A stretch of DNA of 64,000 bases from Streptomyces turgidiscabies Car8 (GCF_000331005.1 NZ_AEJB01000361.1:248001-312000), one strand, 5' to 3'; positions 18,104-26,224 are shown, counted from the first letter of the stretch. The notes: generated from the letters alone by a model not told the origin. Translations and numbers: made by a program.

Positions 18104-18634
18104 TTAGAACGGGGGGCCGTCGTAGGGACGAACGACGTACAGGCGGCTGTCGTCGTGCACGGCCAGGCGCTCGCCGTCCTCCAGCGTGAAAGCGCCGCGT
18201 CCGGCCTTGTAGCCGCAGCCGCGCACCGTGCACACGTAGACCGGCTGACCGTGGCTGAACAGGCCGGGTACAGGGGTGTAGCCGCCAAAGCCGCACTCTG
18301 CGCACACCTGGGGGACGAACTCCTCATCCCCGATCACCATTTCGCCGGTGTGCCGCTCGGCCGCCCGCGCGGCACGCTCCTCACCGCGTGCCACACACGC
18401 CGGGTTGTCGCACGGCCGGTGCCCGATCAGGCCGTCCGTGGACGCGTGGCGGATCTCGATCAGGCCGGTGTCGTCGCACCACCCGCAGAAGGACTCGGGG
18501 GCGTGCAGGGTTTCGCCGTCGGGGCATCCGGCCTGGTTTGACACGTCATACCAGGTGCCTTGCCCGTCGGCCTCGATCCACTCGATGTCGCGGGCGCAGT
18601 GCAGACAAGTGCGGGTCTCGGTCGTGGTGCTCAT
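18104..18634 (-). CDS. 176-residue multi-zinc-ribbon protein
   Basis: At least four Cys pairs: CLHCARD near residue 10, CGWCDDTG near 50, CDNPAC near 75 and CAECGFGG near 114, with a further CTVRGC. Likely a zinc-binding protein, partner unknown. Confidence 0.65.
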   Translation of the reverse strand: MSTTTETRTCLHCARDIEWIEADGQGTWYDVSNQAGCPDGETLHAPESFCGWCDDTGLIEIRHASTDGLIGHRPCDNPACVARGEERAARAAERHTGEMVIGDEEFVPQVCAECGFGGYTPVPGLFSHGQPVYVCTVRGCGYKAGRGAFTLEDGERLAVHDDSRLYVVRPYDGPPF

Positions 18635-18702
18635 TCAAGTGCTTCTTCCGGAGGTTGGACCGCGCGCTGGTCGGTCACACGGCAGGGGCGACCGGTCGCG
18701 GG

Positions 18703-19290
18703 TCAGCGGGGTTCGGCCGTGAGGTCCGCCAGACGTCGCTGATAGGCCTCCCACACGCGGTCGGTGTCCAGACTGGGGCCGGTGGTGTAGCCGGTGGTTG
18801 AGGAGACGTGTGCCCATGTGCCGTGCACGGTGACGGCTTCCCGGTACTCGGTGCGGCTGGCCGGGTGAGAGGCGATGGTGACCCACTGCGCGCCGGTCAG
18901 GGACGGATAGGTGTGCAGGTGGGCGGCCACGTCGGCAGCCATGGCGTCCGCTGCGGCGTGCGGGTCGGTGATGCCGGCCGGTGCCTCGGTGAAGTTGCGG
19001 TGAATGTGGCGGGTGTTGAAGTTGTCGGTGATGACGGCGCTGAATCCGAACAGTCCGGCGATCGGCACGTCGTAGCCAGACGCCCAGCACCGGTCGGGGT
19101 AGGAGTGGGCGTCGATCCACACGCCCGGTTGTCCGGGGGCGGTGGTCACCAGGGAAGCGCCGAGCAGGGAACGCCACGGGACCACCCGGAATGTGACGCA
19201 GTGCGCCGCGAGCGCGGCCTTGAGGATGGTGCCGGTGCGCTCCTCGTCGGCGGGGGCGGTCTTGGTCAGGTCGTGGGGCCGAGAGGTCAT
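18703..19290 (-). CDS. 195-residue hypothetical protein
   Basis: ATG start. Globular sequence (WRSLLGASLVTTAPG, VWIDAHSYPDRCWASGYDVP) without a family I recognise. Part of the minus-strand chain. Confidence 0.6.
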   Translation of the reverse strand: MTSRPHDLTKTAPADEERTGTILKAALAAHCVTFRVVPWRSLLGASLVTTAPGQPGVWIDAHSYPDRCWASGYDVPIAGLFGFSAVITDNFNTRHIHRNFTEAPAGITDPHAAADAMAADVAAHLHTYPSLTGAQWVTIASHPASRTEYREAVTVHGTWAHVSSTTGYTTGPSLDTDRVWEAYQRRLADLTAEPR

Positions 19291-19379
19291 GGTGTGCCTC
19301 TTTTGTCGATGGGGTGGGGGTGTTGAGTGCTTCCGGACCGGCTCGAACGGGCTACCGGCGTGCCGGCGGTGCGGGTGCG

Positions 19380-19652
19380 TCAGAAGAGGGGGCGCCGTCG
19401 CCGGTGGCTGTCGGGGCGCAGCGGGCCTGAGGCATCCACGCGCGGACGCTCACGGCGCGCGGCGGTTGCGTGGCCGGAGCGGCGCGCAGGTCGCGACGTC
19501 GCGGCGTCATCGACGGTCCCGGTGCGCGTCTGCTCGACCGGCGCGGGCTCGGCGTTGCCACGTGATCCGGAGCAGTTGACGAGGGCGCCCGGACCGGGGG
19601 GCGGTGAAGGTCTTGTCTGCCAGGGACCAGTGGATTCGAGAGCCTGGGTCAC
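19380..19652 (-). CDS. 90-residue low-complexity ORF downstream of the second leader cassette
   Basis: GTG 19652 has CCAGGAG at the same distance as in the first cassette copy. The first residues (VTQALESTGPWQT) parallel those of the 184-residue gene (MSQPLEPIDPPQT). The remainder is Arg/Pro-rich and may be out of frame. Confidence 0.4.
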   Translation of the reverse strand: MTQALESTGPWQTRPSPPPGPGALVNCSGSRGNAEPAPVEQTRTGTVDDAATSRPARRSGHATAARRERPRVDASGPLRPDSHRRRRPLF

Positions 19653-19693
19653 GGCCGTACTCCTGGCGTGGACGTGATCTTTCGAAGACCGGA

Positions 19694-19716
19694 CCGGATC
19701 AGCTCCACTGATCCGG
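19694..19716 (-). promoter_or_regulatory. GNA-triloop hairpin 2
   Basis: CCGGATCAG and CTGATCCGG form a nine-base stem around TGGAG (minus strand), loop GGA. It lies 42 nt before the GTG at 19652, the same spacing as copy 1. Confidence 0.7.
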
Positions 19717-19767
19717 CAGAAAGAGAGAGACCCCCGCCCGGCGAGCATCATGCTCAGCCGGCGGAGG
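19717..19767 (-). terminator. Intrinsic terminator in the leader cassette (copy 2)
   Basis: CCCCCGCC (19731-19738) pairs with GGCGGAGG (19760-19767) with one mismatch, plus the same inner GAGCA/TGCTC stem. The minus-strand tail is TCTCTCTCTTTCTG. It ends the operon that begins at 20.4 kb or further up. Confidence 0.6.
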
Positions 19768-19813
19768 CTTCGCTGAATTCACCTGCCGACGCCCAGAGGT
19801 GAGCCTCAGTCGG

Positions 19814-20434
19814 CTACGGCTGAATGCTGCCGTCCGGCACGAGTATCGTGATCCGGTCCTGGCACAGCTGCTGGCCGCCGTTCGAGAAGAGACCACTCAG
19901 GCTTCCTGCGTCCGTGCCTTCCTGGTCGGGCCCGATCTTCAGCCGACTCCTGTCGTGCGGGTCTCCGGTGTAGCTCGGCTTCGAAGGGTCGATGGGCTGG
20001 ACTGTGCAGCGCAGCCGCTCCAGCCGCGGCGTCCGGTCCGCCTCGTGCGGATCGATGATCCGGACCGTGATGTCGTTGGCCAAGGTCTTCTGGTACCAGA
20101 GGAAGCCCGTCGGCCTCTGCTCCTGGGTGGTCACCGTGCCGGGCACGACGACGCCCTGGTCCTGGACCGTCGTGAAGTCGAAGCTGATGTCGGACGAATA
20201 CTCCGAGAAGGTCGTGGCCCTGTAGTAGCTGCCGTCGGCGCGCTGGGCGAGCCTCAGTACGGGGTCCGCGGCGTAGACGATCTTCGTGTTGGCCATGGCG
20301 GCGCGGTCCTGAGCTTCCTGGCTTCTCATCTGGTTGCCCCAGATGACCAGGCTCGCGACCAGGGCGGCGACGGCCGTGATCGCGATCCCCCAGCCGCGAA
20401 GGAGCGAGCGCCTGCGTAAGGGGATGTTGTACAT
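19814..20434 (-). CDS. 206-residue membrane-anchored protein
   Basis: ATG 20434 has GAGAGAGA upstream. A basic N-terminus is followed by one TM segment (GIAITAVAALVASLVIW, residues 15-31) and an extracellular domain with a late Cys pair. Probably exported with an N-terminal anchor; function unknown. Confidence 0.65.
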   Translation of the reverse strand: MYNIPLRRRSLLRGWGIAITAVAALVASLVIWGNQMRSQEAQDRAAMANTKIVYAADPVLRLAQRADGSYYRATTFSEYSSDISFDFTTVQDQGVVVPGTVTTQEQRPTGFLWYQKTLANDITVRIIDPHEADRTPRLERLRCTVQPIDPSKPSYTGDPHDRSRLKIGPDQEGTDAGSLSGLFSNGGQQLCQDRITILVPDGSIQP

Positions 20435-20460
20435 GGGGGTCTCTCTCTTTCTGCTGGTGC

Positions 20461-20772
20461 TCAGGCGGTTCCGAGGTTGCTGCGCACGCACAGCCGCTTG
20501 GCGAAGAAGCCGCCCTCGATCTCGAAGTGGCCCTGGTGCAGCTCGTAGAGCGCAGGGCAGACGGGCCCGGAGGCCCAGGCCCGGATCGCTTCCGGGAAGG
20601 AGGCTCTGCCCTCCCAGGCGAGATACCAGGCCTGGCAGTAGTAGACGACCTTCTGGAGCTTCATCGCGGTCATCGCCGGCCGATCGGGCTCGGCCGCGGC
20701 GTGCTTCTGCCGGATGTACTCGGCGACGCCGAAGGCAGATGTCTGAGCCTGAGCGATGGTTCCAGCCTTCAT
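20461..20772 (-). CDS. Panacea (SocA/DUF4065)-domain protein, shortened
   Basis: MKLQKVVYYCQAWYLAWEG and ASGPVCPALYELHQGHF are the diagnostic N-terminal half of the Panacea domain, the antitoxin chaperone of PanAT systems. The usual C-terminal helices are missing (103 residues against about 150-180), so it may be truncated. ATG 20772 is chosen to begin at MKAGTIAQAQ. It lies 10 nt after a 174-residue gene that would be the candidate partner. Confidence 0.7.
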   Translation of the reverse strand: MKAGTIAQAQTSAFGVAEYIRQKHAAAEPDRPAMTAMKLQKVVYYCQAWYLAWEGRASFPEAIRAWASGPVCPALYELHQGHFEIEGGFFAKRLCVRSNLGTA

Positions 20773-20782
20773 TCCGCTTCGC

Positions 20783-21307
20783 TCACCACCAGTGCCGGAA
20801 CAGGTAGTCGCCACGCGGCACTTCGCCGCGACGGATGAAGTCGGCGAGGACCAGTCGCAGCGACGGCGAAAAGGCGCGATCGGCGAAGAACCGGTTTTCG
20901 AACACGGCGTTCTCGAGGTCTTGCGCCGCCGGCGGGTTCGCCTCGACGGTGGCTGGTGTGTTCTCGTCGGCGACGCGGATGCTCAGCCAGTAGTCCAGCG
21001 CCGTCATACCGGTCTTGAAGGCTCTCTCGCCGGTGCGGGAGTCCCGGCCCAGGTCGATCTCGGCGTTGTCGAGGTCGTCGAGTGCCTGCAGGTAGTCCTC
21101 GTCGGAGGTCAGCTCGTAGAGCTTCACGCTGTCATTGCCGATGTGCTCGTCGTCCCGCTGGCATCCGCGCAGCGAGCTGTACGGCTTGCCGTAGACGCGC
21201 TCGGCGATGGCCTCGATCGGAATGTATCCGTTCTCGACGGTCACAAGATCAGCATGCGGTTCCAGCGTGTAGACGCTGCGGGGCGTGTATTCGGGTGCAT
21301 CGGGCAT
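20783..21307 (-). CDS. 174-residue protein upstream of the Panacea gene
   Basis: ATG 21307. Mixed protein (VENGYIPIEAIAERVYGKPY) ending GDYLFRHWW. No toxin fold recognised. Its position directly before a Panacea gene makes it a candidate cognate toxin by context only. Confidence 0.55.
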   Translation of the reverse strand: MPDAPEYTPRSVYTLEPHADLVTVENGYIPIEAIAERVYGKPYSSLRGCQRDDEHIGNDSVKLYELTSDEDYLQALDDLDNAEIDLGRDSRTGERAFKTGMTALDYWLSIRVADENTPATVEANPPAAQDLENAVFENRFFADRAFSPSLRLVLADFIRRGEVPRGDYLFRHWW

Positions 21308-21362
21308 GACGGGGCCTCCTCTGCGCGGTTCGGTGATGGTTGCGGGGACGAGCCGGTGCGGC

Positions 21363-21626
21363 TCAGCGCTCGCCTCGCAGGAGGTCTGCCAGGGCCTGGG
21401 CATGGGCGTTCTTCGCTTGTTCGACGGCGGCCTGCTCCTGGAGGGAGTGGATCTTCTCCCCCGCCGGGATGCGCTCGTCGACGGCGTCCATGGCGAGAAT
21501 GACGGCAGCGAGTTCGAGCCGGGCGTCCGCCACGCGGCGTTTCAGCTCGGGGTGCCGCTCGGACATCACGCTCAGCCGGTGGACGGCGGCGATTTTCTGC
21601 TCATCGCTGACGGTGGACAACGTCAT
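21363..21626 (-). CDS. 87-residue helical protein
   Basis: Mostly alpha-helical with coiled-coil character (LQEQAAVEQAKNAHAQALAD). The ATG overlaps the stop of the 103-residue gene (ATGA). Function unknown. Confidence 0.6.
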   Translation of the reverse strand: MTLSTVSDEQKIAAVHRLSVMSERHPELKRRVADARLELAAVILAMDAVDERIPAGEKIHSLQEQAAVEQAKNAHAQALADLLRGER

Positions 21627-21934
21627 TGGGAATCCTCCTCATCGATTTGGCCCCGTTGTTCGGCGTGGTATCGGCGGACGGCATCGGCCCAGGCTTCGGG
21701 CGGGAGGCTGCGTTCGGGTGCTGGCCCGGGTGGGCTGCTGCCTGACGGCCAGGCGCCGGGCTGGTGTCCGGGCGGTGGTGGGGGTTTCGGTTTCGCTGGT
21801 GGTTCGCGGCGGGATTTGCCGATGGTGGTCCGCGCCCGAAGTAGTTGCCGGAGTTCGCCACTGTCCTCACAGCGGACCGCGGCAACGTTCTCGACCTGGA
21901 TGCCGTCGTCCTGGGGAATCTGGGCGTCGGTCAC
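21623..21934 (-). CDS. 103-residue protein with Pro-rich linker
   Basis: A short N-terminal region (ELRQLLRARTTIGKS), a Pro-rich middle, and a helical end (EAWADAVRRYHAEQRG). Coupled by ATGA on both sides. Function unknown. Confidence 0.55.
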   Translation of the reverse strand: MTDAQIPQDDGIQVENVAAVRCEDSGELRQLLRARTTIGKSRREPPAKPKPPPPPGHQPGAWPSGSSPPGPAPERSLPPEAWADAVRRYHAEQRGQIDEEDSQ

Positions 21935-22461
21935 GACGGGGCCTCCGAGATCTTGCGGCCGGCCGCGGTCTTGGGGGCGCCGCCGGCGGCGAAGGGGTGA
22001 CCGCGCGACTCGGACGGGGGCTGCTTGCCCGGGGATTCAGGGCGGGAGCTTTCGGATGACAACGGCGCCCGGTACCCCGCGAGGTCGACCTTCCGGCCGC
22101 GGGCAATCTCGGCGGCCGAGACGACGATGCGGTAGCCGCCGACCGGGTAGCTCGGGTGGTCGGAGAACACCACGGCGCAGGTCCAGGAGCCGGAGTGGAG
22201 CTTGCGCGGCAGCGGCTCCTCCTCGACGCCTTCAGGCAGAGCGTCCTTCCGGAACTCGATCGGCACCACGACAACGCGGTAGGGCCGGTCAGTGCGCGGT
22301 GGCTCCCACGGCAGTTCGACGAGCAGGTCCTTGGGCCACTCTTCGATGGTCACGGGCAGCGTGGACAGGTAGTGGTTGATCGAGCCTTCGGGGGCCTGGG
22401 CCAGCCGGGCCCGCTCCTGTTCTTCGGTCTCGATGAGGCCGATGCGGCTGAGGAAACTCAT
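21931..22461 (-). CDS. 176-residue hypothetical protein
   Basis: ATG 22461 begins MSFLSRIGLIETEEQERARL. The middle has beta-rich sequence (RPYRVVVVPIEFRKDALPEG). Coupled to the following gene. No family recognised. Confidence 0.6.
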   Translation of the reverse strand: MSFLSRIGLIETEEQERARLAQAPEGSINHYLSTLPVTIEEWPKDLLVELPWEPPRTDRPYRVVVVPIEFRKDALPEGVEEEPLPRKLHSGSWTCAVVFSDHPSYPVGGYRIVVSAAEIARGRKVDLAGYRAPLSSESSRPESPGKQPPSESRGHPFAAGGAPKTAAGRKISEAPS

Positions 22462-22466
22462 GGTGG

Positions 22467-22757
22467 TCAGTACTCCTTGGTCAGTGGCTTGTGCTGGGCC
22501 CGGGCCGCCGGCATGGGTTCGAAGAAGGCGACCTCGTCGAGCTCGCCGCGCACGCCGTAGATGCGTGCGGCCTCCAGGGCAGCAAGGTCCTGGTGAACGA
22601 GGTCGTCCGGCTTCGTCAGCCAGTGGCCGACATCCCGGCGCCGATGCCGTTCCGGGGAAGAGGTGGGGGCGCAACTCCTCCCCTCAGGTGCCGGGTCCCC
22701 GGTCGGGTCAAGGAGGACGCGGCCGATGCGGAGGAGCGGTTGGGTGCACTCCCCCAC
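22467..22757 (-). CDS. Hypothetical protein, start uncertain
   Basis: The C-terminal 55 residues (GHWLTKPDDLVHQDLAALEA, AARIYGVRGELDEVAFFEP) look genuine and end 5 nt before the next gene. The Arg/Pro-rich N-terminal 40 residues do not, so the true start may lie further in or have been lost. Confidence 0.45.
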   Translation of the reverse strand: MGECTQPLLRIGRVLLDPTGDPAPEGRSCAPTSSPERHRRRDVGHWLTKPDDLVHQDLAALEAARIYGVRGELDEVAFFEPMPAARAQHKPLTKEY

Positions 22758-22989
22758 ACCGGTAGCGGCGGGGTGGGGAAGGTGGGCGGTATGCAGTCGG
22801 GCGAGGTTGGTCCAGAACGGGCCTCAATGCGGCCTGCCTGCCGGGACCTGCGGCTTCGGCGTGCGGTGTCCGGCGGGGACGGGCCGGTGCGGCCCATGGT
22901 GGGTGAGGCACCGCGCAGCGGCGGTCGGCAAGCCCCGCAAGCGGTGACCGGCGGTGGTCAGGGCGCTGTGCGCGGTGCGCTTCCCGCTT

Positions 22990-23448
22990 TCACTCAGTCG
23001 CGTTCGCGGCAGCCAGGCGTTCGGCCAGCGCGAGCACCTGCGCGAGCTGCTCGGTCGTGAGGTGATATCTGCCGGTTTCCCTGCCGTGCGTCTGGCCGGT
23101 GACGTCCGCGGAGGTGATGCTCACGCACTTGAGGCCCACGAGGCGCTCGCGCTCGGCCGCCCTGGCCCTGTCCTGCTCCATCTCGTCCCAGAGGGACACG
23201 GCGACCTTCGCGGTCTTGCCGATCTTCCAGCCGTCGGCGCGGCGGATTCTCTGGCCGTCCGGGGCGGTGATCTCGATGGCACCGACGTGGTCACCCCACA
23301 TGCCGGTGAACAGGACGGTGTGGCCGGTCCTCGTGACGGTCTGTGCCCGGACGGAGTTCTTGTGCTTCTTGGCGAGCGCGGCGATCTCGGTGGCGAAGGC
23401 GCTGCGCAGGCCGGCGAGCGGGGTGTCCAGGTCGGGCTTCTCGTACAC
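22990..23448 (-). CDS. 152-residue hypothetical protein
   Basis: GTG start. The central part is beta-rich (QTVTRTGHTVLFTGMWGDHV), and a helical C-terminus follows (TTEQLAQVLALAERL). No family recognised. About 230 nt without genes separates it from the next gene downstream. Confidence 0.6.
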   Translation of the reverse strand: MYEKPDLDTPLAGLRSAFATEIAALAKKHKNSVRAQTVTRTGHTVLFTGMWGDHVGAIEITAPDGQRIRRADGWKIGKTAKVAVSLWDEMEQDRARAAERERLVGLKCVSITSADVTGQTHGRETGRYHLTTEQLAQVLALAERLAAANATE

Positions 23449-23493
23449 GATGCTGTTCCTGTCTCTTTGCAGGCGGAGGGAAGGAGGAGTCGC

Positions 23494-23613
23494 TCAGCGC
23501 GTCTCGCTGTAGCCGCACTCGGAACACGTGTGCGTGACCTGTTCGGCCTTCTTGCCGGCGCGGACGCCGTGGGCGTTCAACTCCATGTCGATGGCGCAGT
23601 TCGGGCAGTCCAT
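23494..23613 (-). CDS. 39-residue zinc-ribbon miniprotein
   Basis: Begins MDCPNCAIDMELNAHGVRAG and ends THTCSECGYSETR: two CxxC pairs spaced as in a zinc ribbon. The start lies 44 nt downstream of a GNA-triloop hairpin, which helps to fix it. Confidence 0.7.
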   Translation of the reverse strand: MDCPNCAIDMELNAHGVRAGKKAEQVTHTCSECGYSETR

Positions 23614-23656
23614 GGCTCGGCTCCTGACGCGACGAGGATGTTCTTCAACGCCAGAT

Positions 23657-23679
23657 CCGGATCAGCTCCGCTGATCACA
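23657..23679 (-). promoter_or_regulatory. GNA-triloop hairpin 3
   Basis: GATCAGC, loop GGA, GCTGATC, then CGG on the minus strand (core 23660-23676). It lies 44 nt before the zinc-ribbon start at 23613 and after a strong terminator. Confidence 0.7.
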
Positions 23680-23720
23680 TGCTCACTGCCTCCACGGGAC
23701 GAATAAGACGAGCCACGAAG

Positions 23721-23783
23721 AAGAAAAAACACAGCACCCCGGCGCAGCTGCTGCCCGAAGGCAGAGCGCGCACCGGGGTGCTG
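23721..23783 (-). terminator. Strong intrinsic terminator
   Basis: CAGCACCCCGG (23732-23742) pairs perfectly with CCGGGGTGCTG (23773-23783). The minus strand continues GTGTTTTTTCTTCTTC. No coding gene ends nearby, so it probably ends a noncoding transcript. Confidence 0.8.
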
Positions 23784-23970
23784 GGGAAGCCGGAGCCGCG
23801 GAGATCTCCAGGGGAGCACCGCAGGTATCAGCTGCAGTGCTCAGGAATTGAACCTGTTCCGCATGGTCGGTCTGCACGGTGTGCCAACTGGCGTACGCCG
23901 GGAATCAGTCGGCGCACTACGGGTTCGAACCGCTCCGTGCAGAAGTCGTGGTGGTGTGTCGTAGACCGCA
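23784..23970 (-). ncRNA. Candidate noncoding RNA between a hairpin and a terminator
   Basis: About 190 nt without a plausible ORF, bounded by hairpin 4 and the terminator at 23.75 kb. It contains two T-loop-like stretches on the minus strand (GGTTCGAACC near 23930 and GGTTCAATTCC near 23850). GTAGTGC (23914-23920) can pair with GCACTGC (23834-23840) as an acceptor-like stem 87 nt long. The rest does not fold into a normal tRNA by eye. Confidence 0.4.
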
Positions 23971-23991
23971 CGGATCAGCTGCTCTGATCTC
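23971..23991 (-). promoter_or_regulatory. GNA-triloop hairpin 4
   Basis: GATCAG and CTGATC enclose AGCAG (GCA with an A-G closing mismatch), then CCG. It sits just upstream of the candidate noncoding RNA. Confidence 0.55.
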
Positions 23992-24245
23992 GGAGGGCCG
24001 GGGTTCGCTTCTCGCGCATCACGGCACTCGCAGGAAACCGATGGGGATATTGACGGTGCTGTCTTCGCACGCGCCGCACAAGGATCTCACGGTGTTCGCG
24101 CCCTCCTCGCAGACGATGGCGATCTCGCACCCAGGCAGGGGAGAACGCCGTCGTGGGGCACGTAGTGCCCCAATACCGGGACGTGCCTGGTGGGGAACTG
24201 CTCGGGGAAGAGGGGTGGCGGGCGCGGGAGCTGAGGGTGGTCCGT

Positions 24246-24656
24246 TCAGCAGGGCTCGGCGAGCATGGTGGCCAGCGCGCGGTCCAGGTTCGTGAGGAAC
24301 CCGGGCGTTTCCGCTTCGCGACCGTAGGGGACGGCCTTCGCGGTCCGTTGGAGAAAGTCGCCGAGCGCCTGACCAGGCAGGCTCAACTCGGCGGTCCCAT
24401 GCCGGGAATCCAGGCGAAGGCACAATGTGTGCGAAGGCAGATCGGTGGGGTGGATCTGCACATCGCCCATTCCCGCGGGCCCGCTCAGTCCGTCCCGCAG
24501 CAGCTCCCGCCCTAGGGTCCACATCACTGGGGCATGGCCACCGCCCAGGTAGAAGGTGACCTCGACGCAGTAGGGGGTGTCCGGCGAGTAGGACAGGCGG
24601 GCCAGGACCCACGCGGCTGCCGGGAAGTCGAGGTGCACGTAAAACTGCGTTTCCAT
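24246..24656 (-). CDS. SsgA-like (SALP) sporulation/cell-division protein
   Basis: 136 residues matching the SsgA-like family: FPAAAWVLARLSYSPDTPY, VEVTFYLGGG, WTLGRELLRDGLSGPAGMGD and ALGDFLQRTAKAVPYG. SALPs occur in sporulating actinomycetes and control septum placement and spore wall remodelling. ATG 24656 has GGAG six bases upstream; the earlier ATG 24668 lacks one. A plasmid copy could modulate host sporulation septation, which is inference. Confidence 0.75.
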   Translation of the reverse strand: METQFYVHLDFPAAAWVLARLSYSPDTPYCVEVTFYLGGGHAPVMWTLGRELLRDGLSGPAGMGDVQIHPTDLPSHTLCLRLDSRHGTAELSLPGQALGDFLQRTAKAVPYGREAETPGFLTNLDRALATMLAEPC

Positions 24657-24963
24657 TCGGTGCTCCATTGGAATGTTGCCCCAGGCGGGCCGGTGCGTTG
24701 CCGCAGAGGCGCTCAGAGCCTCCGGCGCGGCGCTCTGCAGCGCCAAGCCAGCCGGGGAAGCGGGCGGGCGGGGGTCTGGGACCGGGCGGGCCAGGTGGGT
24801 ACGTGCAGGCCCATTCGGCCTGGGAGGGCGGCGGGTTAGGCCCATGTAAGGGGGAAAGCTGTGAAGGGGCACGGTGCGGCGCCGGAACGAAGTCGCGGCG
24901 AACCGCGGCGCGCGCCCCGGAAGGTGGCTGTCGGGACGCTTCGCCTTCTTGCGGAGGGCGCGG
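24657..24963. other. Gene-free spacer
   Basis: About 300 GC-rich bases between the SsgA-like gene and the next minus-strand gene. No supported ORF, terminator or hairpin of the GNA family was seen. Confidence 0.4.
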
Positions 24964-25422
24964 TTACAGGTGGGGGTTACGGGCGGCCTCGTCGGCCCAG
25001 TCGGCGGCCTCGTGGTCCTCACAGCCCTCGATTCCCGCCGCGAACACACTCCATCCGCCCATCACGTTCGCGGCGCTGAGGTAGCCGTGTGCCCACATCG
25101 CGACGGCGGTTGTGTCTTCGGGGAAGGCGACCGGTTCGGATGCGCCGTGCCCGGTGAGGTAGAACCTGTGCTGTTCAGCCTCGCTGGGGAACCACGCGAG
25201 GTCGGCGATGACGAATTCAGCCTCGGGGTAGCGTGCGACGACATCTGCGGTGGTCATTCCGCGGTCCTGGTCATGCTGTGTCGGCTCGTGCCACACGATG
25301 AGGAGGTCCGGATCGTCGGAGCCTTGGCTACGCCAGACTTCTTCGACTCTGCCGGCCGGAGGGGCGCCGCGCTGGGCAGAGGGAACGGTGCTGGCCGAGG
25401 CACGGGGAACCGGAGAGTTCAT
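24964..25422 (-). CDS. 152-residue hypothetical protein
   Basis: ATG 25422. The sequence looks globular (DDPDLLIVWHEPTQHDQD, ARYPEAEFVIADLAWFPSE) with an acidic helical C-terminus. No family recognised. Confidence 0.6.
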   Translation of the reverse strand: MNSPVPRASASTVPSAQRGAPPAGRVEEVWRSQGSDDPDLLIVWHEPTQHDQDRGMTTADVVARYPEAEFVIADLAWFPSEAEQHRFYLTGHGASEPVAFPEDTTAVAMWAHGYLSAANVMGGWSVFAAGIEGCEDHEAADWADEAARNPHL

Positions 25423-25571
25423 GACACTCCTGTTGAGGTGACGGGGTACCGGGCTGACCGTCTGGGATGGCGCGTGCAGACCTGGCCACCGGCGGTGCAT
25501 TACACGCAACAGGACCTGCCATGAGTGCAGTTGACGTTACGTGGCGGGTCTGGTCTTGAGGCAGGCCAGCG

Positions 25572-25597
25572 CCGGCCCCGTACGGATACGGGGCCGG
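25572..25597 (-). terminator. Hairpin terminator after ssb
   Basis: CCGGCCCCGTA pairs with TACGGGGCCGG over 11 bp, loop CGGA. There is no T-run, as is common for streptomycete terminators. It lies 26 nt past the ssb stop. Confidence 0.6.
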
Positions 25598-25622
25598 GCA
25601 GGTGCAGGTGGCCCCGGAGCGA

Positions 25623-26123
25623 CTAGCGCGACCCGGGGCCAAAGGGCAGCTGCTCGTCCTGTACGGCGCTGGCGTGCGCGACGGCGACGGGCGCGGCAGC
25701 AACGACGGGCGCAACCTGCTCCTGCTTGATGGCGTGGTTCTGCGCCTCGGCGGCCTGCACGCGCTCGCCCAGGCGGGCCTGGGTCACGGATCGCGGCTCG
25801 AGGAAGGCGATTTCCTCGGAGATCACCTTGAGGTCGAAGACCTGCTCGCCACCCCTGGAGTAGCGGTCCATACGGAGCGAGAAGCCGACGGCCACAAGGT
25901 CACCCCTGTGAATGTTGGCGTAGGGGCCCAGCCCCTGGGTCTGCGCCCGGACGAAGGCCTCGACCGGCACGGCGTCCGAGTCGCGCTGATTCTGCGCGTT
26001 GGTGTAGGCGCGGTCGGTGAAGACCGTGAAGAGGACCTTCTTGGAACCGTCCTTGTTCTCGAAGACCTTGGGGTCGTTCGCGAGGCGGCCGATGAGCTGT
26101 CCGTTGTTGCGGGGGTTCGACAT
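25623..26123 (-). CDS. ssb: Single-stranded DNA-binding protein
   Basis: 166 residues with an OB-fold SSB pattern: NNGQLIGRLANDPKVFENKD near the start, VLFTVFTDRAY, then HRGDLVAVGFSLRMDRYSRG. The C-terminal DEQLPF resembles the DDDIPF tip that recruits partners, here followed by five extra residues. ATG 26123. Plasmid SSBs often lie in the leading region and protect incoming strands. Three tandem GNA hairpins precede it. Confidence 0.85.
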   Translation of the reverse strand: MSNPRNNGQLIGRLANDPKVFENKDGSKKVLFTVFTDRAYTNAQNQRDSDAVPVEAFVRAQTQGLGPYANIHRGDLVAVGFSLRMDRYSRGGEQVFDLKVISEEIAFLEPRSVTQARLGERVQAAEAQNHAIKQEQVAPVVAAAPVAVAHASAVQDEQLPFGPGSR

Positions 26124-26224
26124 GATTCTTCTCCTCGAATACAGCACAGCGCCCGGATCGATGTCGTCGTCCGCGCGCAGTTGGGTGGGTTGTTGAGATG
26201 TTCAGTTGTCTGTCATGCCACCAT

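Noticed and set aside
15782..18107. Plus-strand ORFs of 332 and 476 residues
   Set aside because: Gly/Arg-rich antisense translations of the minus-strand genes; no domain.
19699..19896. 65-residue minus-strand ORF over the second cassette
   Set aside because: It is translation of the terminator and hairpin cassette, without a start signal.
23873..23943. Plus-strand tRNA with TGCACGG/CCGTGCA acceptor
   Set aside because: The acceptor and some tRNA consensus positions fit, but the T-stem pairs poorly and the anticodon loop lacks U33. The terminator also supports a minus-strand transcript.
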